A stretch of 60,142 bases of DNA from Akkermansiaceae bacterium (GTDB lineage: Bacteria > Verrucomicrobiota > Verrucomicrobiia > Verrucomicrobiales > Akkermansiaceae): NCBI GenBank assembly GCA_026421245.1, contig JAPKDJ010000019.1, positions 1 to 60,142 of the forward strand, given 5' to 3'. The stretch's first letter is position 1, and each line of letters begins with the position of its first letter. The notes under the pieces were generated by a model, which saw only the letters and a program-made list of their open reading frames with translations, did not search any database and was not told the DNA's origin. Shown piece after piece: positions 1 to 10,000 of the stretch. A program made the translations under genes and the position numbers.

Positions 1-642
1 AAATCTTATCGAAGACATTCGGGAAGACAAAAAATCCCGTGCCGTTCTTGGGAAGCTTTTCCTTCCATGAGCAGCTCTGGGCCGCCCCCTAAAAATCCTT
101 CTTGGAATCACCCTCAGCACCATCATCTGCCTCCCCAGCCTCTACATTTTTTCAGCCCTCACCGGCACGTCTCTTGGGATGAAAGAGATCATCCAGGGCA
201 TGGCAGGATCGCTCGCGCTCATTGCCAGCTTACTTCTCGGGTTCACCCAGGTCCTTTGGGTCTTTTCGCAATCTACCACTTCAGAAACCTTCTTCGGTTT
301 TCTCGTCCTCGCGACCTGGCTCATCGCTCTCTTCTTCGGAACAGGATTCCTTCTCAAAATGTTCGCGCAAACCGGGACTCCCCAAACCGCCCCGTTGCGA
401 ATCTGGATCGGTATTTTTCTTCTCGTGACCCTACAAATATCCACCAGCCTCCGCCCCCTCATCGGTCGATCTGATTCCTTCTTCACAACCGAAAACGCTT
501 CTTCCTTGAGCACTGGGGAATGATCTTTTCCAGCACCCGCGAATCGAACTCCGAAGAGGTCCAAAAGAGCCCAGCCCCCAAAGAAGGGATTCAAACGAAA
601 CCTCGAGGCGCCTCAAAAGCCAATCCGTTTCTCGACGAATAG
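1..642 (+). pseudogene. Multi-pass membrane protein, frameshifted, 5' end outside window
   Basis: Three pieces of one protein lie in different frames. Frame 2 from the left edge reads ...NLIEDIREDKKSR..LGKLFLP and stops at 68-70. Frame 3 then gives HEQLWAAP up to a stop at 90. Frame 2 continues PLKILLGITL..LYIFSALTG with four hydrophobic segments and LRPLIG, stopping at 521-523. Frame 1 from 496 gives KRFFLEHW and a polar tail ending at TAG 640-642. One extra C in the C run near 85-89 and one extra A in the A run near 491-495 would join the last three pieces. The pattern (hydrophobic core, LRPLIG, then a FFxxHW motif) resembles a membrane protein family I have seen in Verrucomicrobiota and Planctomycetes. 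Its function is unknown. Decay and sequencing error cannot be separated here. Confidence 0.6.
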
Positions 643-660
643 AGTCAAGGAGGCATTCTT

Positions 661-679
661 TTCAGAGTGTCCCTCTGAA
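661..679. terminator. Hairpin between convergent genes
   Basis: A perfect 7-bp inverted repeat (TTCAGAG / CTCTGAA) with a 5-nt loop lies between the plus-strand membrane gene and the minus-strand Nudix gene. There is no long T run on either side, so a terminator role is only inferred from position. Confidence 0.3.
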
Positions 680-712
680 ACCATAGGCGGCCTAAAAACC
701 GCCACTCCTTTG

Positions 713-1249
713 CTACTGACCTGGCCAATTCTTCCAACGCCCAATTGACGGTTCTCCAAAGAGGACATCATGCCAAATGACCTTCTCCTCAGTGAAGAGA
801 AATTTCGCATCGAAGCTCTCTCCATTAAGGATCTGCCTCAGCCAGTAGGAATCATCTTCCCACATTCTCTCGAAGGGAATTTCGGTGATCTCGCACCAGT
901 AAGGAATCGCTTCATCAGTGGCGGTGGGCGTTCCTTCAAACTTGGTAGCGGTGTAAACGTGGCAATGGATATCGGGTAAATCTGACATCGCAAACCAAAG
1001 CTCGCCGCGTTTCACGGGATCGAGACAGGTGATGTGGAGTTCCTCCTGGCACTCGCGGATGACGCACTCCTCAGGAGTTTCGCCAGGATCAATCTTTCCA
1101 CCCGGGCCGTTGATTTTCCCCTCTCCGATCCCACGAAGTTTTTCAATGAGGAGAACCCTGCTCCCTTGATGCACAAACATCAGGGTCGCGTGAAGATCTG
1201 GTTCCCAATTCGGCCAATCTGGCACGTCGTTATGATGATTCCCGAGCAT
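713..1249 (-). CDS. Nudix hydrolase, MTH1/MutT-like
   Basis: This 178-residue protein has a clear Nudix box ([15 protein letters not shown], about residues 50-73), so it should hydrolyse a nucleoside diphosphate linked to another group, with divalent metal bound by the EE pair. The [12 protein letters not shown] context is like eukaryotic-type MTH1 and bacterial 8-oxo-dGTPases, which makes nucleotide-pool sanitation the best guess. The ATG start overlaps the end of gcvP by 20 nt, so the gene is probably the last cistron of the gcv operon. A functional link to glycine cleavage is not evident. Substrate is inferred only. Confidence 0.85.
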   Translation of the reverse strand: MLGNHHNDVPDWPNWEPDLHATLMFVHQGSRVLLIEKLRGIGEGKINGPGGKIDPGETPEECVIRECQEELHITCLDPVKRGELWFAMSDLPDIHCHVYTATKFEGTPTATDEAIPYWCEITEIPFERMWEDDSYWLRQILNGESFDAKFLFTEEKVIWHDVLFGEPSIGRWKNWPGQ

Positions 1250-4016
1250 AGGCTTCTACAGAGTCGCAAGTGCAAACGAGGTTGCGGTCTCCGTGAACAT
1301 TGTCAACCCTCCCCACCACAGGCCAAAACTTGTGACGGCGCAGTCGAGTTACCGGGAAGGCCGCTCTTTCGCGACCATACGGGTGAGTCCACTCGTCAGA
1401 CATCACCATCTCGGCGGTGTGCGGGGCATTTTTGAGCGGATTGTCGGTCGCGTCCAGTTGACCACTCGCCACTTCTTCGATCTCCTCGTAGATGGATAAC
1501 ATGGCGTCACAAAAACGATCTAGCTCTTCCTTCGATTCCGACTCAGTTGGCTCGATCATCAAGGTGCCCGCAACAGGCCAGCTCATTGTCGGTGCATGGA
1601 ATCCATAGTCGATAAGACGCTTGGCCACATCTTCGACCGTGATTCCACTGCGGCTCGAGAGCGGACGAATATCGATGATGCATTCGTGTGCCACCAACCC
1701 GACGCGGCCGGTATAGAGAATCGGATAGGATTCTCGCAAACGATACGCGATATAGTTGGCGTTCAAGATGGCCACACCAGTCGCTTCTTTCAGACCTTCC
1801 GCGCCCATCATGGCAATATACATCCATGAAATCACATTGATCGAGGCACTGCCATACGGAGCAGAACAAACGACATTGCGAGTGGATTCGAGAGTCTCGT
1901 GTCCGGGAAGGAATTCCACAAGATGCGCAGCGACGCCGATCGGTCCCACGCCCGGCCCTCCGCCTCCGTGAGGAATGCAGAAAGTTTTATGGAGATTCAA
2001 GTGGCAGACATCCGCTCCGATCATCCCTGGATTGGTGAGACCAACCTGGGCATTCATATTCGCGCCGTCCATGTAGACCTGCCCGCCGGCTTCGTGGATC
2101 TCTTTGCAGATCCCCTCAATTCCTTCCTCAAAAACTCCGTGCGTTGAAGGATAGGTCACCATTAGAGCGCCCAAGGTGTCGCGGTGAGTCTCGACCTTCG
2201 CGCTAAGATCTTGGCGGTCGATGTTGCCCTCGTCATCACAAGTGATGGGAACCACCTTGAATCCGGTCATCACAGCCGAAGCCGGATTGGTACCGTGAGC
2301 GGAAGTCGGGATCAGGCAGACCTTGCGGTCGGAATCCCCCTTGGCAAGATGGAACGATCGAATCGCCAGCAACCCAGCATACTCTCCTTGTGACCCGGCA
2401 TTGGGTTGCAGCGAAACCGCGGAAAAACCGGTAATCTCAGCAAGCCAGTCCGAAAGTTCATCGAGCATGGCCCGATAGCCGATACTTTGATCCTGTGGGA
2501 CGAAGGGATGGAGATTAGAAACCTCCGGCCAACTCAACGGCATCATTTCAGCCGCGGCGTTGAGTTTCATCGTGCACGACCCGAGTGGGATCATCGATTC
2601 ATTCAAGGCGAGATCGCGTTTTTCAAGTCGACTGAGATACCGCATCATCTCGGTTTCGCTACGATAACGATGGAAGGTCTCCTGGGTCAGAAATTCGCTT
2701 TCACGCGGGAGAGGCAATTCGGCGATCTCGTCGGAAAGGGCGACTTCAAAAATCGCGGCAATATTTTGAACGTCCTCTTCAGTGGTGGTTTCGTCCAGGG
2801 AGATTCCGACACGCCCGTCGCCAAAGTCGCGGAGGTTGTATCCAGCTTCGCGGGCCTTCCCAAGAATACCAGCAGGAGCATTGACAGTGAGTGTGTCGAA
2901 GCACGACGTATTCACGACATCCGGCACCGCCTGGGCCAGCCTTGAGGTGAATCCGTGCACACGGCGTGCGATTTTCTGTAAGCCCTCCGGCCCGTGATAG
3001 ACCGCATACATCGAGGCCATGACGGCGAGAAGGACCTGGGCAGTGCAGATATTCGAGGTCGCCTTGTCACGGCGAATGTGCTGCTCACGCGTTTGGAGAG
3101 AAAGCCGGTAGCCGGGGTTGCCCTGGGAATCGAGCGAAACTCCGATGAGACGACCGGGGATTTTGCGCTTCAGTTTATCAACGCAGGAAATGAAAGCGGC
3201 ATGAGGACCACCGAAACCAAGGGGCACGCCGAAACGCTGACTTGAGCCGACACAAATGTCTGCGCCCATCGCGCCTGGTTCCTTGAGCACCGTGAGCGAA
3301 AGAAGATCTGCCGCGACCGTAAGGAGACCTTTCACCTCATGAACTTGTGCCGCAAAATCAGTAAAATCCCGAACATTACCGAGGGTGGAAGGATACTGAA
3401 CAAGTGCTCCAAAAAAGCCCTCCGAGGGAGAAAAATTATCAACCGACCCAACCTCAACTTTGACTCCGAGAGGTTCGGCGCGAGTTCGAACGACTTCGAT
3501 GGTCTGCGGGTGACATTCCTCGTCGACCCAAAAAACCGAACCACGTGGGTTCATCGTAAGCGCCAAACTCATCGCTTCCGCAGCGGCGGTCGCTTCGTCG
3601 AGAAGAGAGGCATTGGCAACATCAAGCCCTGTGAGATCGACGACCATGGTCTGGAAGTTGAGGAGGGCTTCGAGACGGCCTTGGGAAATCTCCGGCTGGT
3701 AAGGTGTGTAGGCGGTGTACCACCCGGGATTCTCAAGGATGTTTCGCTGAATCACCGGTGGGGTGATCGTGCCCGAGTATCCCTGACCAATGAGCGGCTT
3801 GAGAAGAAGGTTTGCCGAAAGCTTTTCCCTTAACGACGCCAGCGCCGCGTCCTCGGACAAAGCAGCGGGGAGATCCGGGGAGCCAGTCCACTGAATCGAT
3901 TCGGGGACGACTTTATCTACGAGCGAGTCGAGGCTGTCGTAGCCAATCGCGTCGAGTAGTTCCTGCCGTGAATGATCCCACGGCCCGATGTGGCGATTGG
4001 CAAACGATGATCTCAT
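1230..4016 (-). CDS. gcvP: Glycine dehydrogenase (decarboxylating), P-protein
   Basis: A full-length 928-residue P-protein of the single-chain type. It decarboxylates glycine with PLP and passes the aminomethyl group to the lipoyl arm of GcvH. The PLP lysine lies in [16 protein letters not shown], about residue 680, and the N-terminal signature FANRHIGP is present. The ATG is 12 nt downstream of the gcvH stop, in the operon order gcvT-gcvH-gcvP. E. coli GcvP is 957 residues, so length is normal. No frameshift or missing domain is seen. Confidence 0.97.
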   Translation of the reverse strand: MRSSFANRHIGPWDHSRQELLDAIGYDSLDSLVDKVVPESIQWTGSPDLPAALSEDAALASLREKLSANLLLKPLIGQGYSGTITPPVIQRNILENPGWYTAYTPYQPEISQGRLEALLNFQTMVVDLTGLDVANASLLDEATAAAEAMSLALTMNPRGSVFWVDEECHPQTIEVVRTRAEPLGVKVEVGSVDNFSPSEGFFGALVQYPSTLGNVRDFTDFAAQVHEVKGLLTVAADLLSLTVLKEPGAMGADICVGSSQRFGVPLGFGGPHAAFISCVDKLKRKIPGRLIGVSLDSQGNPGYRLSLQTREQHIRRDKATSNICTAQVLLAVMASMYAVYHGPEGLQKIARRVHGFTSRLAQAVPDVVNTSCFDTLTVNAPAGILGKAREAGYNLRDFGDGRVGISLDETTTEEDVQNIAAIFEVALSDEIAELPLPRESEFLTQETFHRYRSETEMMRYLSRLEKRDLALNESMIPLGSCTMKLNAAAEMMPLSWPEVSNLHPFVPQDQSIGYRAMLDELSDWLAEITGFSAVSLQPNAGSQGEYAGLLAIRSFHLAKGDSDRKVCLIPTSAHGTNPASAVMTGFKVVPITCDDEGNIDRQDLSAKVETHRDTLGALMVTYPSTHGVFEEGIEGICKEIHEAGGQVYMDGANMNAQVGLTNPGMIGADVCHLNLHKTFCIPHGGGGPGVGPIGVAAHLVEFLPGHETLESTRNVVCSAPYGSASINVISWMYIAMMGAEGLKEATGVAILNANYIAYRLRESYPILYTGRVGLVAHECIIDIRPLSSRSGITVEDVAKRLIDYGFHAPTMSWPVAGTLMIEPTESESKEELDRFCDAMLSIYEEIEEVASGQLDATDNPLKNAPHTAEMVMSDEWTHPYGRERAAFPVTRLRRHKFWPVVGRVDNVHGDRNLVCTCDSVEAYARESS

Positions 4017-4028
4017 TTAGCCTTTGGT

Positions 4029-4403
4029 TCAGGAAACCATGCCGGTGTAGGACGCGGCATCCATGAGACCATTGATCTGATCAGGACTGCTCACGCGAAT
4101 CTTGAAGATCCAACCGGTGTCGTAGGGATCGCTATTAATCTTGGCAGGATCTGCGACGAGATCGATGTTGACCTCAATGATCTCACCGGAAATAGGGGCA
4201 TAGATATCAGAAGCCGCTTTTACGCTCTCGACGACAGCAACGGGCGATGCTTTTTCAATATCACCCAGGTCGGGTAATTCGACAAAGACGACATCGCTCA
4301 ATTCTTCCTGAGCATGGTCGGTGATTCCAATTGTGGCGATATCGCCTTGAAGGCGGACCCATTCGTGGGCACGGGTGTAGTTGAGGTCGGCTGGAACAGT
4401 CAT
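4029..4403 (-). CDS. gcvH: Glycine cleavage system H protein
   Basis: A 124-residue lipoyl carrier. The lipoylated lysine is K62 within VVESVKAASDIYAP, the standard context. The N-terminus (LNYTRAHEWVR) matches the family. It shuttles the aminomethyl intermediate between GcvP and GcvT and its reduced lipoate goes to the L-protein, which is not encoded in this window. It lies 29 nt after gcvT and 12 nt before gcvP. Confidence 0.97.
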   Translation of the reverse strand: MTVPADLNYTRAHEWVRLQGDIATIGITDHAQEELSDVVFVELPDLGDIEKASPVAVVESVKAASDIYAPISGEIIEVNIDLVADPAKINSDPYDTGWIFKIRVSSPDQINGLMDAASYTGMVS

Positions 4404-4432
4404 AGCTGAAAGTCGTTTAGGTCTAATGTGGA

Positions 4433-5515
4433 TTATTTGCGGTAGAAAGGCTTTTCAACAACCTTGGCCGAAATTTTTTTCCCTCGAACTTCGATGAAGA
4501 CCGGTGTGCCCATCTGCACTTTGTCCACGGGCAGATAGGCCAGCGCAATCCCCTCTCCAAGATTGGGTGAAAACCCTCCAGAAGTTAGGACGCTCAGAGC
4601 CGTTCCCTCTTGATCAAGAACCGGATATCCGGGACGAGGTGGAGCGGCCCGCTCATTAAGTTGAAGGGCCATCAGCCGTTCGGACACTCCCTCTTTTTTC
4701 TGTTTCTTTAGAACTTTGGAACCCACGAAATTCCCTTTGTCCAAGGCCACAAAGAAGCCGAGCCCGGCTTCGAGCGGAGTCCGGACCGGAGAGAGGTCGG
4801 AACCGTTGAGGGGGTAGCACATCTCAAGACGAAGGCTGTCCCGAGCCCCCAGGCCACAGGGCTTCACTCCTTCGTCAAGAAGCGCCTTCCACCAATGCGA
4901 TGCCATTTTCGCAGGGCAGAATAACTCGAAGCCGTCTTCGCCGGTATAGCCGGTACGACAAATGAGAAGACGCTCACCCTCATGCTTGAGATTGTCGATT
5001 CCGTTCCGGGAGGGCAAAGTACGACCCTCAGTAATCGTTGTGTAAATTTCGGGGGTCCTTGGACCTTGAACCGCAAGCCCGGCCCATTCGGAGCTTTCGT
5101 TTTCCAGGGTGATCCCCTTCTCAAGGTGTTTCCCCAACCATTCGACATCCTGTCCGATGCAGGAGGCATTGACGACGAGAAGAAAATGCTCCTCTGCGAG
5201 ACGGTAAAGAATGAGATCATCGATGACTCCCCCGGCCTCGTTCAAAAGAAAAGTGTAGTGGGCATTTCCAGGTTCAAGAGTTGCGACTTCATTGGTGAGA
5301 AGTCCCTCGAGCCATGTGGCGGCATTGCCCCCCGAGACAAAAAGTTGCCCCATGTGAGAGATATCAAAGACTCCGGATGACTCGCGCACCGCCTTGTGCT
5401 CATTGATGATCGAGTCATACATCACTGGCATTTCCCAACCCGCAAAGGGGACAAGTCGACCGCCGAGGCTCCGGTGTTTCTGATCAAGAGGAGATAGCTT
5501 TAAGATTTCGCTCAC
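4433..5515 (-). CDS. gcvT: Aminomethyltransferase, T-protein
   Basis: It transfers the methylene group from GcvH to tetrahydrofolate and releases ammonia. The family motifs GGRLVPFAGWEMPVMY, DISHMGQ and RTGYTGEDGFE are present. The open frame runs further upstream, but that part would overlap the divergent gene at 5583 and does not look like protein of this family. The GTG at 5515 gives SEILKLSPLDQKHRSLGG, the expected N-terminus, and 360 residues. It is the first gene of the gcv operon. The 67-bp divergent spacer is too short for a glycine riboswitch and none is seen. Confidence 0.95.
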   Translation of the reverse strand: MSEILKLSPLDQKHRSLGGRLVPFAGWEMPVMYDSIINEHKAVRESSGVFDISHMGQLFVSGGNAATWLEGLLTNEVATLEPGNAHYTFLLNEAGGVIDDLILYRLAEEHFLLVVNASCIGQDVEWLGKHLEKGITLENESSEWAGLAVQGPRTPEIYTTITEGRTLPSRNGIDNLKHEGERLLICRTGYTGEDGFELFCPAKMASHWWKALLDEGVKPCGLGARDSLRLEMCYPLNGSDLSPVRTPLEAGLGFFVALDKGNFVGSKVLKKQKKEGVSERLMALQLNERAAPPRPGYPVLDQEGTALSVLTSGGFSPNLGEGIALAYLPVDKVQMGTPVFIEVRGKKISAKVVEKPFYRK

Positions 5516-5582
5516 TACCAAACTGTGTGAGTGGGGATGGAGCTTGTCAATCTGCCTATCCCGACCTTTGCTCTCGTTTGAG

Positions 5583-6395
5583 ATGAAATTGAATTCACAT
5601 CTGGAACACAAGTTTTCATGGCTGGCTTTTCCCGGCCTGATTCGTGCGATTGTCATGCTCCAGTGTGTGGTTTTCGCACTCATTCTGGTGAAACCCGAAA
5701 CAGCTTCTTTTTTCGAAGTGACTCCGGAGGGACTGCTCAAAGGAGAATACTGGCGCTTGGTTGCTTGGGTTTTTTACCCCCTGGTCGCTCCTTATGGTCC
5801 ATTCGGAACATTGATGAGCGTGATCTTCCTCATGTTTATTACGCGGATTGCATTCCTCTTCAGCGATTCACTGGAGCACGCGTGGGGAGAGGTTCGCACC
5901 TCGTTCTATGTCTACAGCACTCTCATTTGCCAAATCATCATCCTCTCCTTCATTCCCTTTCCGGGACTGGGAAGCCAGATGTTTTACCTGGCCATCTTTT
6001 TTGCATTTGCGACCCTTTTTCCCCATCACGAGTTTCTTCTTTTCCTCGTTCTTCCAGTCAAAGTCTGGATCCTCGCGACCATTAGTGCAGCAGGCTTGTT
6101 CTTGCAGGCGGTTCAAATCCCCTTCCTTTTCACTCTCTATGCGATTTCGCTCTTACCCTACCTTGTCTGGGCGCTTCCACGCATGCGCCACTGGGGGAAG
6201 CAGCGAAAGCAAATCGCAGCCCGCAGAGTCGACTATCAGGAAAAAATCAAAGGTGGGCCTGTGCTTTTCCACGAATGTGCCATCTGCAAACGAACCGAGG
6301 CTGACAATCCCAATCTCGATTTCCGGGTGGCTCCTGACGGTAAGGAGTATTGTCTGGACCATCTCGATGAAGATGGCAAACCTCGCCCGTCATGA
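5583..6395 (+). CDS. Rhomboid/derlin-like membrane protein with C-terminal Cys/His tail
   Basis: About 270 residues with six hydrophobic segments, in an arrangement like rhomboid-fold proteins (loop after the first segment with EYWRLVAWVFYP, as in rhomboid WR motifs). No GxSG serine or catalytic His is seen, so it should be an inactive, derlin-like member. After the membrane part come a basic stretch and a tail with HECAICKR and, 25 residues later, YCLDH, which could bind zinc. The ATG at 5583 is chosen over an upstream TTG at 5544, which would lengthen the overlap with the gcvT leader. The stop overlaps the hisI start by ATGA. Confidence 0.75.
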   Translation: MKLNSHLEHKFSWLAFPGLIRAIVMLQCVVFALILVKPETASFFEVTPEGLLKGEYWRLVAWVFYPLVAPYGPFGTLMSVIFLMFITRIAFLFSDSLEHAWGEVRTSFYVYSTLICQIIILSFIPFPGLGSQMFYLAIFFAFATLFPHHEFLLFLVLPVKVWILATISAAGLFLQAVQIPFLFTLYAISLLPYLVWALPRMRHWGKQRKQIAARRVDYQEKIKGGPVLFHECAICKRTEADNPNLDFRVAPDGKEYCLDHLDEDGKPRPS

Positions 6396-6841
6396 GTGAG
6401 CTTCAGTTCTCCCCCCGCCCCGATAAAAAGGAACTCGACGAGTCCCTGGCCTTTTCTCCCAAGTTCGATGCCAACGGCCTGATTGCAGCCATGGCGATCG
6501 ATCACGAAACACGGGAGCCGCTGATGCTGGCTTACATGAATGAGGATTCGTTGAAGATGACCATCGAAAAAGGCGAGGCGGTCTACTACTCTCGGTCCCG
6601 GCAAGAGATCTGGCATAAGGGAGCGACTTCCGGCCACACCCAAAAGATTCACGAGATCCGAGCCGATTGCGATCAAGACGCACTCATCCTCTATGTCACT
6701 CAGCAAGGAGCGGGGGCATGCCACACCGGCCGTCGTTCGTGCTTCTATCGTGCTATCAGTTTCCCAGAAAACAATCCTGTCGATCTGAAGTTCGTCGACG
6801 ATGAGCGAACCTTCGATCCCGCAGCTGTTTACGGGAGTTAA
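6392..6841 (+). CDS. hisI: Phosphoribosyl-AMP cyclohydrolase
   Basis: The 149-residue protein carries the HisI signatures: ANGLIAAMAIDHETREPLMLAYM, YYSRSRQEIWHKGATSGH, the metal-binding RADCDQDA and the C-terminal GACHTGRRSCFYR. It opens the adenine ring of phosphoribosyl-AMP, the third step of histidine synthesis. No HisE domain follows, so pyrophosphatase activity must be supplied elsewhere. It is translationally coupled to the rhomboid-like gene through ATGA. No other his genes are near. Confidence 0.96.
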   Translation: MSELQFSPRPDKKELDESLAFSPKFDANGLIAAMAIDHETREPLMLAYMNEDSLKMTIEKGEAVYYSRSRQEIWHKGATSGHTQKIHEIRADCDQDALILYVTQQGAGACHTGRRSCFYRAISFPENNPVDLKFVDDERTFDPAAVYGS

Positions 6842-7045
6842 ATCAAATTCTATTCCATCCTTCGGGTAGTGATCTTCAAGGGAATCAAGATTTCTCCATA
6901 GGCATTTCTTAAGGTCCTGTTTGATATGTGGCTCACCGCCATCGACCGTGAACCTCATGGGCCCCTCAAGCTCAGCGCCCTGAACATTCGATGCTACTCC
7001 AAGTCTCAGGAAAAAGCTTCTGTGATTTATTGCTAGAACAAACAG

Positions 7046-10000
7046 CTATCGCTGCGGAACTGCAGCTTCGAGAACTGTTGCCCCGTGTTCCTCGCTCATC
7101 ACAAGGATGCTAAAGTTCTTAATCTGACCAAGTCCAGTAGTACTGACACTGGCAAAATCGAACTTACCGCGAAGATCAGTGTAACCATCTTTGAAGAATT
7201 TGACTCCCTGAGTGGTGGCGGCATAGACCTTCACATAAACCTTGGGAAGGGCCTTTCCTGATTTTCCATGACGAACCGTGAGGAGGCCCATTCTTTCACT
7301 GAGGGTTGCTTTAAGATTATTGGCATAGACAGCCTTTGAGGCCCTCTTTCCACCACCGAGCACCTCCACAATGACATTGCTCGCCTGGTATTCATCGGGA
7401 AGCTGGAAGGACGTCTCCTTCGTTCCTTTGACCAACTTCAGATTCACCGACTTATTGGGCTGAATGATCGCAAAGCGGGACGTTCCGCTCGAAACAAAGG
7501 GATTAGTGCTGAAGAGGAATTCCAAGTCCATCTCGTAGTAGTTGACTGTCACCTCCTTAACATTTTCGTGATCGAGAGTTGCCTTGGTCCCTTCGACCGC
7601 AAGCTCAAGCGCCGGTTCACGGGCGGCAGCAGCTTGTTGCTCCTGTTCGCGATTTCCCTCCTCTATCAATTTCGGTGTTCCGCCCTCGATCTCGGCAATC
7701 TGGGCCGAAATATCAGCAAAACGTTCGCGCCAGCGATCGACCGGATACTTCTCATATTTTTTGGCAAGCTGACGGGCTTTCGCGAGGTCAGCCTGGTAGA
7801 ACGCAGCGTAGGCCTGGAAGTAATCCAGCTGCATTTGGGTTTCGAGCTTTCCGGGAGCCACCGCATTGAGATGGGCGAGTGCTTCGCTCACTCGGTCCTG
7901 AAGGAAGAGGTAGTAAGTCACTCCCAATCGATCGATATCATCAAGAGTCTTCTGCTGACTAAGAACGCGAAGGAAGTTCTGGTACTGCCCTCGGATCACT
8001 GGGTTAAGAATGCGATTCTCACCCCCAAGCGCGTGCGCCCGGTTGTTGATGAGAGGTCTGTATTCGAGATGCTCGTATGAGCGACGATTGACGGGATCCA
8101 CCGTGACGAGGTCACATTCAAGAGCAACTCCGCATTGGCGAAGAAAACCTTGCTGCATGAACAGATATTGCGCGAGATGATCCTTCGAATTATGCGCGAC
8201 AGCATAGCTCTGAAGCGTTGGGTGATACATTCCGCGGACATCAAGAATAGCGAGAGCCTTACCGAAAAACTCAGCACTCTCCCGAACCCGCCAGGCAATT
8301 TTCAAGAGGTCAATCGCGTGAAGATTTCCGGTTTCGAGATACTTAAGGACAGCTACTTCCTCGCCCCATTGGCTAATCCAGGTCCATGAGGTTTCGTCAA
8401 CCGTGGTGGGCTCGTTCACAACCTTAAGGGTCAGGGAATCCGAATGTGCAACCACCTCACCAGCCTTGGAGAGATGAGCAGGATAGACCGAAAACTCGCC
8501 TGCTTTCGGGAAATAAAAGGCAATCTCAAGTCGGTGGGTCGAGTAGGGTTCCAAACTCACTGGCTTGGTGGCAGTGGCACGCTGGCCCAGCATGGGAATG
8601 GCACCCTTCGGAAGCTGGGTAAGGACATCAAGAGTTTGGCGTGAACTGGTAGGATTGGTCACGACAACCTGGGCTCCGTAAACAACACCACAAACAAATT
8701 CATCGGTGACAAACTTATCAACTTTTTGTCCGTCCTCCATGCGGAAGCGATCATTGTGTTGATAGTAGCTTTGACTGACAAGAAGCGGCGGACGTTTGGC
8801 AGCCATACCGGCTTCCTTAATCTCGCGATGGAAAAACAAGGTGTTTCCGCCGGCAGTAAAATCAAGTCCACCATCTTCGATCTTATCAGTGTGCTCCGGC
8901 GCAACAAACGGGAGATCCAGAAAGGAAAGAGCGAGCATCATCTCAGCAAAATTTCCTGTAACTTCCCCAAGATGGCGGGAGCCAAAGCCAGGCTTGAGCC
9001 CATGCTTTGCAAGATCGAGCCAGAAACGATTCTCGCCGACAAGGTCGTAGGTGTGCTGCGAAATGCGCAGGTGATAATAGTGATTCTCAGCCCACTCTTT
9101 GGTTGGTTCAAGTGCGCGAAAGAGTTGTTCGACGGGCAAATTAGAGTCTTTATTTGCTGGGACGAAAAAGGCATCAGCCCCCTCGGGCACGTCGAAAGAC
9201 GACGACGACCTATCGGACTTTGATCGTAGCTCAGCCAGGGCTTCAACCTTCTTCATATTCCCTCTTTTCTGAAATCCCCCGGCTCGCCCATTGGACGCTA
9301 TTTCTTCGGACTCCATATCCTCGGCTCCGAGGGCTCGAAGGCGGCTAGACGGTTTTCTCTTTGAATCACCCAATGCCAGAGTGGCCGCTTCAAGCTTGGC
9401 GCCGGCGTAGGTATTTCCAAAAGCACCTCCGGTGACTGCCGCACCAAACCAGTAGCGGGACTGATCGAGGTCGGGAGTCTGAAGCGCGAGCCTGTTTTCA
9501 AGATCGAGAGCAAGAGCAGACTGACGTTTGGGATCTCCTTGGGAAAGAAGGATCCGTTCGACAACGTTGAGGCGGGAGTATTCGTGATGCTGGAAGTAAT
9601 TTTGAAGCGGTTTACCGAGCAAGTAGTCGTCCATGAAAGTCCGGTCCTTTTTGTTCGCGAGGTGTGGAAGAACCACTCTCTTGAAGAATTCTAAATCTTT
9701 TCTCGAAAGGAAGAAGCTGAGTTCATGACAGGCGTATTTTGAATAGTTGGACTGCTTTTCCTCATCGGTGAGCTTGGGCCAATTGGTAATAAAACCGAAC
9801 TCCCGGAGGGTTGCATCATCCTTCAAGGCAAGGAAATATCGGTGGATGCTGCCTAAGTGGTCAAAGACCTCAAACTGGGAATCGAGCAGATTCGGAATCT
9901 TGAGTGACTCCCCTTTTTTCAGGATGCTGACCTGTTCCTGCTCCGTGAAGTGACGTTTTTGGTCGAGGGCTTTGAGGAGACGGAGATCACGGAGTTGCGT

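Noticed and set aside
5516..5582. Possible glycine riboswitch before gcvT
   Set aside because: The divergent gap is only 67 bp and has none of the conserved glycine riboswitch cores.
6842..7045. Possible gene fragment between hisI and the giant gene
   Set aside because: Short frames on both strands (one continuing antisense into hisI) have no recognisable pattern.
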